DNA of 64,000 nt, taken from contig CAJJDN010000161.1 of NCBI GenBank assembly GCA_905182985.1, positions 66,095 through 130,094 on the forward strand. Direction: 5' to 3'. Below the pieces are notes generated by a model. It did no database searches. It worked only from the letters and a program-made list of their open reading frames with translations, and had not been told where the DNA came from. This DNA comes from Paramecium sonneborni. Taxonomy: Eukaryota; Ciliophora; Oligohymenophorea; Peniculida; Parameciidae. This document shows, in pieces, positions 12,010 through 21,136 of the stretch. The position numbers and the translations under genes were made by a program. The first letter of the stretch is position 1. Every line of letters begins with the position of its first letter.

Positions 12010-13612
12010 ATGAATTGTAATTGAAATTTGTATTTTACACTAGAATACAAACTTGTAGGAAAAAAAGGTGAAGGAACATTTTCAGAGGTGATAAAATCAC
12101 AATCTTTTAAAACAGGAAACTATGTAGCTATAAAGTGTATGAAAAATAAATTTACATCAATTGAATAAGTAAGGTATTAGATGAAGATAAAAGGTCAATC
12201 ATTTGAGAGAGATTTAAGCATTAAGAAAATTAAGTCCTCATGAACATATCATAAAGTTGATTGAAGTTCTATAGTAACTTATTTTAATATAATAATGATA
12301 GTGATGAACCAACAGGTAGATTGGCATTAGTATTTGAATTAATGGAATAGAATCTATATGAACATATCAAAGGTATAAAGATATTGATTATAAATAGGTA
12401 GAAGATAGCCGTTGAATCCATAGAAAGTTAAATCCTTTATGTACTAACTGTTAAAATCGATTGAACATATGCATAGAAATGGTATATTCCATCGAGACAT
12501 AAAGCCGTAAGTAATTATAATATAAATAGTGAAAACATTTTATTGAATTCAGACCATTTGAAACTTGCAGATTTTGGATCATGTAAAGGCATATATTCTA
12601 AACATCCTTATACAGAGTATAATAATCTATGATGATGATAATAGATATATATCGACAAGATGGTATAGAGCTCCAGAATGTTTATTGACAGATGGATATT
12701 ATGATTAAAAAATGGATTTATGGGGTGTTGGATGTGTAATGTTTGAAATCATAGCATTATTTCCTCTATTTCCAGGAACCAATGAATTAGATCAAGTTAA
12801 TAAGATTCATAATATTTTGGGAACTCCTAATCCAAAGGTTTTTGATAGATTCAGAAAGTTAAACTATTCAATCTTAAAATTTTAGATAAGCTACACATAT
12901 GGAAATTAATTTCCCAAATAAACATGGAAGTGGAATTGAAAGACTCTTATAAGGATAAACAAAAGAATGTATTGATTTAATCAAAATGTTATTGGTTTAT
13001 GATCCTGAGGAAAGAATTACAGCATAATCTGCTTTAAAACATGAATATTTTAAAGAATTATATGAAGCAGATGCAACTCAAAAGAGTTTTTAGCATACTC
13101 TATAATAGATTAGAATCTCTAATCATCGAGAATAGTAAGACAAATCTATATAAAATATAGGAATGATAATTCATTAGAAAGAAGTCAAAGAATTGAAGAA
13201 AACAAATAAATTCATTAACCTAATTTTAAAAAGACATAAAATTATTATGCAAAATCATAAAAGAAATCAGGAGTATATATATTTAAATATATAGTTACCA
13301 TCATTATAATTCGATCTTAAAGTTGAAAGTATATATAAGAATACTTAACATCATGATAGTGATGATGATTTAGATAAGTAATCTTCAAATAAATAAATGA
13401 TGTTGCCTGAAATCAAAAAGAAAAAAAAATATGATCCTAAAGTTATCTATGGTAAATAATAATTCCAATCCAATTAAGCATATTAGTTTAATTCCAAAGG
13501 TATATTACATATATATAACAATTAAATAGCTGCTAAAAAAATGGCACCTGGATTATAAGCAGATTATATTGTATATGGAAAGAAAGCTATGAATTAATAA
13601 GTCTTAGGCTGA
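12010..13612 (+). CDS. MOK: MOK-type Ser/Thr protein kinase (RCK/MAPK-related)
   Basis: A 456-residue product assembled from ten exons; introns start at 12017, 12169, 12274, 12373, 12507, 12617, 12858, 13135 and 13273. All kinase subdomains are intact: GEGTFSEV loop, VAIK lysine, FHRDIKPENIL catalytic loop, DFGSC, and an activation loop with TEY followed by STRWYRAPECLLTDG. The next part reads MDLWGVGCVMFEI and FPGTNELDQVNKIHNILGTP. SIEQVNHLREIQALRKLSPH and the TEY loop fit MOK better than MAK or ICK. RCK kinases control cilium length and transport in other organisms. The C-terminal 150 residues are a divergent tail. A further 30-bp GTA...TAG stretch at 13500-13529 could be a tenth, in-frame intron. 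Confidence 0.93.
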
Positions 13613-13697
13613 CTAATTTAATTTTTGAATTTTATGATTCATCATAATATTAATATGCTTTTTTGAATCATCATCATATTTCCAATTATAATTAAAA

Positions 13698-14288
13698 ATG
13701 AAGATATTAGTGATAACATGTTTAATGGTTCTTACCTTAGCTACCCCTTTAGACAAAATCTAAAAGATTAATGTTCCTTGTATTGAAGAAATTGGTTACC
13801 TCACCAAAGATCTATTTGTATTTGGCTTAGACATTGCAAGACATAAATTCTGTAGAGAAGTTAAAGATGTTGTCGTCATCATTATGGAAATTGTCAAATT
13901 AAAAAAGGCTTGCTCATCATCTGATAACTAAGCTATTTTAGAATAACATAATCAAACTTTAACATGTTTACAAAATTCACTTGATATTGCTGAAGATGCT
14001 TATAATGCATATAACACTTTTACTTAAAGTGGATTCACTGATGATTTCATTGATTAAACAACCAATATCTAATAATAACTAGTATCCACTTTAAGTAGAT
14101 GTAGTGCAAAAACTAAATTACTTGAAGACATCTTTCCTGCTCATTGTATAAACGTCATGAATGATATGGCCAGAGATGCTCTATCTATTAAATAATAAAG
14201 ACATCAACCTTGGAAGATTATTGAAGGATTGATCTCTATGGGAGAAAATTATCAAGTTGCTAAACAACATTGCCCATTTATGAATTGA
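13698..14288 (+). CDS. Secreted Cys-rich protein
   Basis: An intronless 196-residue frame. The N-terminus is a clear signal peptide (MKILVITCLMVLTLATPLD). The mature part is helical and carries seven widely spaced cysteines, enough for three disulfide bonds. There is no N-terminal Lys/Arg cluster beyond the signal and no C-terminal membrane segment, so export or storage in a secretory compartment is likely. No family recognised. Codon use is cleaner and less A+T-rich than in the neighbours, as expected for a well-expressed ciliate gene. Confidence 0.82.
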
Positions 14289-14746
14289 ATTGAACATTAC
14301 AAATATAAAAACATAAAATCAATTATTTATTTTCTATTATAATTATAATATTTCTATTTATATCTCATTAATCTTCTTAAAATATCATTCTACTTATCTT
14401 TTTAAACAAATAAGTAGAGAATAAATTAGTATAAAAAAATTATTAATTATATATTAATATATTAAGATCTTTATTTATAGTTCATTAATATATTAAATAA
14501 TAAATATCACAATTAATCATTTCTTTAATCAAATAATAAATTTCTATCTTCTCAGTTTTCTTTAATTTTATTTGAATTAAATTTCTGTGATACCTTTAAA
14601 ACATTTACAACAAAATAATATATTTTGAGCAGCATTTTTATATCAAAAAACAACATATATTACATTCATATGAATAAAATGATTTTAAAAAAATGAAACA
14701 ACTTTTTTGGAATTATATAATTATATTATTAATATTTAGAAATTAA
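14289..14746. other. Intergenic, no gene seen
   Basis: Very A+T-rich spacer (many TTAATTATATATTAATATATT-like stretches) between two plus-strand genes. Nothing protein-like. Confidence 0.45.
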
Positions 14747-15590
14747 ATGCTGAATCGAACAGATAAAAGTTCTTAATTTAGACGAACAAATTAAAGTATT
14801 GAAGGTGCTTCAAGAAAGGAAATAATTTCAGATTAAAAATCTAGAAAGGAATTAGGTGTTCCTTAAGAAGAAGAGAGAAAAATGTTAGGTTCAAAAGAGA
14901 GTGAAAAGCGATCTCAAATAAAGATTGGAAGTCATCAATAATCAAGAAAGACTTTAAGGGGATAAGATGAAGAAGAAAAAGGAGCAAAAGTCATAGGAGA
15001 AGGGAGATTGGATGAATATGGTGAAGAGGAAGAAGACATTGTTTGTTTAAGGTTTCCTCATCTTTCATTTTGCCCTTATAACTATTAATCACAATTAAAA
15101 GAAACGTTATTCATAGAGATCTAACCTGGTATTTATCTCTGTGGATTTGCCATGGGTTTATGGACTAAATATCTATTATAAAAAGCAGTTACTAATGTAT
15201 TGAATTTAACTTCAATGGAGTATACCAAAAGAACCAAATATTTTAAATATCTAAATATTGATGTTCATAACACATCAGATGAAGATATAAAAAAACATTT
15301 TAGAATTAGTAATAGATTCATAAGAGAAGTAACATATATCAATAATTATTATTTAGACATTACTACAAAAAGGAAAAGTGCTCATACATTGTAGAGATGG
15401 ACTTAATATTGGTCCATGTTTCATCTTAGCTTATTTGATAAATGAAATTAAAATGCCTTTGAAATTAGGAATTGAGTTATTATAGACATTGATTCCATAA
15501 TTAGATATTGCTGTTCATTTCTATAAATAATTAGAACAATATGACTTAGAGAAGTTAGCTCTATTATAAATAAAAACTAAGGATTCATGA
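14747..15590 (+). CDS. Dual-specificity-phosphatase-like protein, predicted inactive
   Basis: A 271-residue product with one intron (15329-15356). The N-terminal 100 residues are charged and low complexity. The rest is a DUSP fold: EIQPGIYLCGFAMG, then VTNVLNLT, KYFKYLNIDVHNTSDEDIKKHF, and the phosphate-loop region KVLIHCRDGLNIGPCFI. In active enzymes this loop is HCx5R. Here Cys is kept but the Arg position is Ile (C-R-D-G-L-N-I), so phosphate binding should be crippled, as in STYX-type pseudophosphatases. The helix after the loop (LAYLINEIKMPLKLGIELL) is normal. Family is fairly sure; inactivity is inferred. Confidence 0.82.
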
Positions 15591-16873
15591 TTTTGAATTG
15601 ATTCACAAACATAAGATATTATTTTATTATATTTCATACACTATCAATTTGCATTTTTCGGTCAATAAAACTAAATAACACTCATATTATTCGTATTGCC
15701 TTTAAACTTGTTGAATTAGTTATAAATGATCTTTTTTTTGGATAGAATCAATTATCCATAATTTTTTGTTATTAGTATCAACAATCAGAAATTTATGAAT
15801 AAATTTATGAATTTCACATCGAGATAGATCCTAATTGTTATTTTTAAGGAAATTGATAACAAATAAAACTTCATTCATTTTATATATAAAATAATAATAA
15901 TTTATTTCAATATTCTTTTTTGATCTGATAGTTTTTGAATATTCATATAATACTATTTATTTTAGATAGGTTTATAGAATGTCAATTTTTACATTCAATA
16001 TTTGTATTTGATCACATCTTTTTAAAACTAATTTAATTTACATAATTTTTTATTGATATGTTAACTTGTAACCAATTCATGATTTATTCTGTATACTTAA
16101 TAGATATAAAAGGTTATATTTTTGTAAATTTTTTAATGATGATAAACCAAAATAAAATAAAACTAAATTAGATATAGAATTAAAATATAATTTAAAGTTA
16201 TCACTATATCAGAATAAGAGGAGAATAATTCTTAAATCTTTCATATTTTCATCTTTTGAAGGATTGATTGTTGTCATGTCGTATACTATAATAATTGGAT
16301 AAAAGTTTAAATTCACAAATAGAAATGTTTTTTAATAAATCTACTTATGACTTTTTTCATTCTACTAAAGGAATTTCTAAATCTCCCTATCTTATAGGAA
16401 ATACAATATATGATGAGAAATCTGATTTCATATGATGATACTCTCTATGTCTTAAACTTTTCTAAACTTTAAATTAAGCTTCTTTTTATTTCAGATTCTG
16501 TCAAATCTGAAATATTATACTTTTAAGGTTGCATCTTCTATGAGAATGTTGGTAGGTTGTAAATTTGGATTCATAATTCTTTTATGAGATAGAGCATTTG
16601 GTATTTACATTTAAAAAAATAAATTTAAGACTTCTTTAAAAGAGTGATACTTTAATCTATTAAGTAATTTTGGTTATTTGTAAATTTTTTTAGTTTAATC
16701 TTATTTAAATCAAGGAAGGAATAATATTGACTTCTTGATTTATTACTTTATTGATTATTAAGAATTGGTCTGAAATTTTATATTTCATTTATTTATTAAT
16801 CTTTAAATTATCTCTAAAAAAATTATGTCTAATTTATATTATTATTTATAAATATTTGAGTACTCTCAGTAAA
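15591..16873. other. Gene-poor interval with a protein-kinase relic
   Basis: About 1.3 kb without an intact gene, bounded by two plus-strand genes. The only recognisable content is the decayed kinase fragment on the minus strand around 16491-16610. The rest is A+T-rich and shows no plausible exon structure. Confidence 0.55.
16491..16610 (-). pseudogene. Relic of a protein kinase catalytic loop
   Basis: The minus-strand frame reads ALSHKRIMNPNLQPTNILIE followed by DATLKVQYFRF. This lines up with kinase subdomains VIb-VII: an alpha-E helix, then a loop of the form HRDLKPxNILI, then xxLKVxDFG. The H, R, D and K of the loop have become N, P, N and Q, and the DFG position is destroyed. A few residues are missing after ALS, and TGA follows 40 codons in. 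Flanking minus-strand bases give only short unjoinable pieces. It looks like a decayed kinase gene, not a divergent one. Confidence 0.55.
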
Positions 16874-18211
16874 ATGTCGATGCGCATTGTGTAATCTACA
16901 AAAAAGATTCTAGACATGTCTCATCCTAGTCAAACAGAATTAAACAATCAAAGACCAAAGATGTCATTGATGCCTAAAGAAAAACTTATAATTGGATTAA
17001 ATTCAAAACAAGAAAAAAAAATAAATAAAATTGTTATCAAATTGGAAGATCATATAAATAAATCTATTGGTGAATAAAACAATATTCAATAATGTTAACA
17101 TCAAGAAGTTGTTTAAATTTTGTAATAGGAATAATTAGATAATAAAGAAACAAAGATTTCAATGGAAATCACTCAAACTCATTTTGAACTTAAGGTACCA
17201 AAGATTATGGTACCAAAATCGATTGAGATTCCAAAAATAATTTTACCTCCTCCTGAAATAAGTGTTGAATAGGAAGATAAAATAATGAGTTTTAAGACTC
17301 ATTAAACAAATTTACTAAAGTAATAATTAATTTAGATTAAAAAATGTAATGAACCAATTCAATTATTGTTACAAGAGAATGATAAACGTAAAAAATATTA
17401 CTCAAGAGCATAAAGAGAGAAGGAAGATGTTATTCATTGGGGTCAAAGAAAATTATTGATTAGTGAGATATGGTTTTTAACAAAGTATGGTTGTTTATCT
17501 AGGAATATTATATATGCAGGAGCAGCTCCAGGATTTCACATATAATTTTTATCTGAACTATTTTAAAATCACAAATTTTATTTATTTGATCCAAACGACT
17601 TTTAAGTTAAATAGGGACCAAAGATTACTATTTACTAACGTTGTTTCACTAATGAAGAAGCCTAAAAATTTAAGGAATTGTTTTAGGTATAAATTAATTA
17701 ACAAGAATGATTATCTATTCATTTCAGACATTCGAACTGCCAATTTTAAATGTATGACACCTATGGAAAATGAGCAAGCAGTACTAAGAGACAATTAATT
17801 ACAAATGGAATGGGTTAGAATACTTAAGCCTTAAAAAGTATATATTATTATATTTAGGCCATGTTAAAATTTCGTTGTGCTTATCCTACTGAAATCAATG
17901 AACCAACTGAATTCTTCGAAGGGGAAATATATATCCAAGCTTGGGCACCAGCCTCATCAACTGAAACTAGATTAATACCTAATAATTATGTTAATACTAT
18001 ATTTTATGACAATGTTAAATATGAAGAATAAATGTTCTATCATAATGATGTTGTTAGAAAAAAATAAAAAGGAGCCTTAAGTTGGGATGATCGAGCAGAA
18101 ACTTAAGTCTTAACTGAATATTTAAGAAATTCTGGAATCAATGAAAATTAAATTAGCAAATAAGTAAACTTAATCAAAGATCAAATTACAAAAAAATTGA
18201 ATTATCAATGA
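16874..18211 (+). CDS. VP39-family cap-specific mRNA 2'-O-methyltransferase
   Basis: A 432-residue product with introns 17687-17705 (19 bp, ends AAG) and 17838-17857 (20 bp). After a polar N-terminal region of about 170 residues comes a Rossmann methyltransferase. It has HWGQRKLLISEIWFL, the SAM loop IIYAGAAPGFHIQFLSELF, YLFDPNDF, LFISDIR, WVRILKPQKAMLKFR, and FFEGEIYIQAWAPASSTETR. Lys, Asp, Lys and Glu at these four places match the K-D-K-E tetrad of cap 2'-O-methyltransferases. The architecture is that of the poxvirus and giant-virus VP39 (poly(A) polymerase regulatory subunit) family, rather than the FtsJ/CMTR forms usual in eukaryotes. It should methylate the first transcribed nucleotide of capped mRNA. 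Confidence 0.85.
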
Positions 18212-18270
18212 AATTTAATCATATATAATTATTTATTTCATTAATCAAATTATTATATAATATTATAGAT

Positions 18271-18300
18271 CATTCTATAATATTAAATAATTATAGAATG
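18271..18300. repeat. Perfect 11-bp inverted repeat, 8-bp loop
   Basis: CATTCTATAAT, an 8-bp spacer, then its exact reverse complement. It sits 60 bp after the stop of the methyltransferase gene and overlaps an ATG at 18298 of the next frame. It could form a hairpin in RNA or be a protein-binding palindrome. The overlap is one reason to prefer the ATG at 18340 for the next gene. Confidence 0.7.
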
Positions 18301-18339
18301 TTCTTATTTAAAATCTCAATATCCTTAGTTTTAATTACA

Positions 18340-18721
18340 ATGAAATATTCTGATAGTTCAGAAAATATAAACCTTTACACACCTAAACCAGATAGATCAG
18401 ATAAAGATTTCCACAGATAAGTATTTAAAACTTTAAAGTAAATTCAAAAATAATACTTTAAGATTTGATTCTTTAGAAGAGAAGGAGAAACTGTTACTAA
18501 CATTCAAATTTATAAACCCTTACAACATTTTGAATAACATATCTCGTATTTATTATTCAGATTATGATGCTAGAAGAAACGCTTAATAATGAACTCTCTT
18601 TAAAAATTAAATAAAAAGAATAAAAACTAGAAATTCTGATAATAGTACTATGGAAGTTTAAGATATTATTAAAGTTTCTAAATATTCAGAAGAAGATATT
18701 GAAAAATTAAGACAAATGTGA
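18340..18721 (+). pseudogene. Hypothetical gene interrupted by an in-frame TGA
   Basis: From ATG at 18340, with a 25-bp intron at 18438-18462, the frame reads well (SLEEKEKLLLTFKFINPYN, SRIYYSDYDARRNAQQ) but hits TGA at 18590-18592. The same frame continues with equally protein-like sequence (TLFKNQIKRIKTRN, EVQDIIKVSKYSEEDIEKLR) to a second TGA at 18719. A third coding-looking stretch, with MIREQVKSQSRYYQRNINV, follows in another frame to about 18964. Either the gene truly ends at the first TGA, or it is a decaying gene. A Trp codon mutated to TGA would explain the first break. An in-frame ATG at 18298 also exists. Confidence 0.5.
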
Positions 18722-19814
18722 AAATGTATTTTCATTCTTTCTATATAAATTTTTCTAGATATAAGATCTAAAATCATTATTTGCTCTTTTTTAACTTAAA
18801 ATACTTAGATTGATTGATTAGAGCAAAAATTATTTTGAAATGATTAGAGAACAAGTTAAATCACAATCAAGATATTACTAACGAAATATAAATGTGTTTT
18901 AAATTTTAGCTAAGAAAAACCTATTTTATCTATTCTTTCCCGAAAATGCGGCATAACGGTGAAATTTCATTTAGGCATCTTTTTTTAGCTGATTAATCAT
19001 ACAATATTATTTTTTCAGTAATTTAATATATAATTATATAAGACTCATATTGATATAAATTGCACAAATTCTGTAATTCTATTATATATTTAGTGGTAAT
19101 GAATTGAAAGATTAAATTATTCAATCATTTTAAAGAATCATAATATGTTCGATTGTATAATAAATAAATGAATCATATTTTAGAATTAAAATTACAATTA
19201 AATGCATCTATATTGAGATTACTCATTATTTTATTATTGAATATTTTAGAATTAACGATGACAAAGCTTTTTACTTACTATATTATTTGAGAATAATTAT
19301 AAGTTAACATTCCTTTCCTTAAAGAAAAATCAAAACCTATTCTATGAACTTCAATTTAAAAACTGAATTCTTCATTAGACTTGACTGTAGTTGATCTAAA
19401 AATCTTTAAACATAAATCATTGATTGCCAGTAGAGTTAAATTTCCAACTAAAATAATAAACTTAATAGAATTATTTTCAAGCAAATTAATCTCTTAATTT
19501 ATTAAATTTGCAATAAAAATCCTCTAAATATAAATAGTTTATCTAACAATTGAAAATTCCTAAATTTAGAGTTTTATCACGCTATTTTTTAACTTTTATT
19601 TAGTATATAATTTTTAAATTTATTATCATAATATATCCTCAAAAATTTAATTCAATATTTTCTTGTAATAATAATTTATTTATTTTAAAGAGTGTAAATA
19701 AGATCGCTTGGAAATAATTTATGTTACTAACAATTAAAACACGAATTAGAAATAAATTTAATTTTTAATAATTAAGTTCATAAAATTACTATTATGATAT
19801 GAATTATGAATGGT
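18722..19814. other. Long gene-poor interval
   Basis: The first 240 bp carries the probable relic exon mentioned for the preceding gene (frame ending near 18964). From about 18965 to 19814 I see only A+T-rich DNA with no protein-like frame, repeat family or structural RNA. It lies downstream of both flanking genes (convergent 3' ends). Confidence 0.5.
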
Positions 19815-21122
19815 TCAGTAATCTAAATCTTCTTCATCATCTTCTTCTTTAAAAAAGAAATCTTACTCGAATGAGTTGATTTGATTCTTTTTAGGTTTTT
19901 ATTTGAATTCAAAATTATTTTCTTATTTTGGTTAGATAACCATTTGATTAGTTTATGCATTAGATTAATGTTCTTAAGATTTTGTATTGACGGACGTACT
20001 TCTACTAGGTTTAATTGTATCCATGTTAATAGTGAGATTCTTTTAATTAAATCGATTATTTTAACGTGTTTATTCATTTACAACAGAACTATTATTTTAC
20101 ATTTAATTGGGAGTAAAAAAAGATTTAGTGGTGGAAATATTCTTGAGAATTTAATGCTTATTTGTAAGATTGGATTTAATTAATTAGTTAGCATATTGAT
20201 ATTAATTAATTTTAGATTGTTTCAATTATTTTTGAGAAAAAGATGAAAAGTTTTTTTTCAAAGCTATTTAAACTTTACTATGATGCATTGTAGGAATAAA
20301 GGTTGATTGTGAATGATTAAATTTGTATTTAGAGAATTAAGGTATAGAACCCTAATTAAGTTTATCTAATTTTTAAATAGTTCTTTATTGATTATTATGT
20401 TGAGGGGATTGTATTTTATTTATTTTTGTGGATTAAAGTAATGGGAGATTAGTTAAATAATCGAATGCAGGACGAAGATTAAAATCTACTTAAAGCAAGA
20501 GTTTAAGAAAATTGATATTATCTTCACTAATATTATTCTATCGACAATTGTATTCAATGTGATAATTAATTTGCTGTTGATTTAATTTAATAAGAAAACT
20601 AGGATCTTTTGTTCCAGTAGTTAGACAATAAAGCATTGATCCAAACATCCAAGTCTTCATGAATTAGCTTTATTAATAATTGCTATTATGCTTTTGTTAG
20701 TATTTGATTTAAAATTGAGAATATCGTAAACCATAATCAATGATATAAATAGTCTTTTAATTGATATAAAGAAAATCAGGATTGAAATCATAGAATCCTA
20801 AACTATCTAACGAATATAGATCATATAATTGTTTCAAGTAAGTATTGAATTAATCATTTGTAATTTTGGAAGGCATTTTGATCCAAGAATCACTGTTAGA
20901 ATAAGAAATGAGTACATTCTCATCATCTTCATAAGCATCTTTAATATAATTGTAGAATTGAAGTTTAGATTAAATGTTTTAGTACATGATTGAATCTAAT
21001 TCAGATTTAGGAAAGATGTTAATGTAATAGGATTATTTATTTTGATCTATTCCTCTATATATCAATTAGTAAGAGTATTCTGAAGAAATGGGTAGTTCAA
21101 TTTAATAATTAGCAATTTTCAT
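19815..21122 (-). CDS. Divergent protein-kinase-fold protein, predicted pseudokinase
   Basis: An intronless 435-residue frame. The first 260 residues resemble a kinase domain without its active centre. IYIIDYGLRYSQF stands where the metal-binding DFG segment should be (here DYG). GFYDFNPDFLYINQ replaces the HRD loop, with neither the catalytic Asp context nor the Lys. WMFGSMLYCLTTGT matches the alpha-F helix, and LLLQVDFNLRPAFDYL matches the final Arg-containing helix. No clear glycine loop is visible. The C-terminal 170 residues are Gln/Asn/Ser-rich and end in an acidic tail (KEEDDEEDLDY). Kinase ancestry is inferred from the C-lobe pattern; inactivity follows from the missing residues. Confidence 0.72.
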
Positions 21123-21136
21123 AAAAAATAATATTT
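21123..21136. promoter_or_regulatory. 14-bp gap between divergent start codons
   Basis: The ATG of the minus-strand pseudokinase (21120-21122) and the ATG of the plus-strand carboxypeptidase-like gene (21137-21139) are 14 bp apart. Any promoter elements must therefore lie inside the opposing coding regions or be shared. Both start choices are well supported: the minus gene has no other early ATG, and the plus gene starts with a hydrophobic signal-like segment. Confidence 0.6.
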
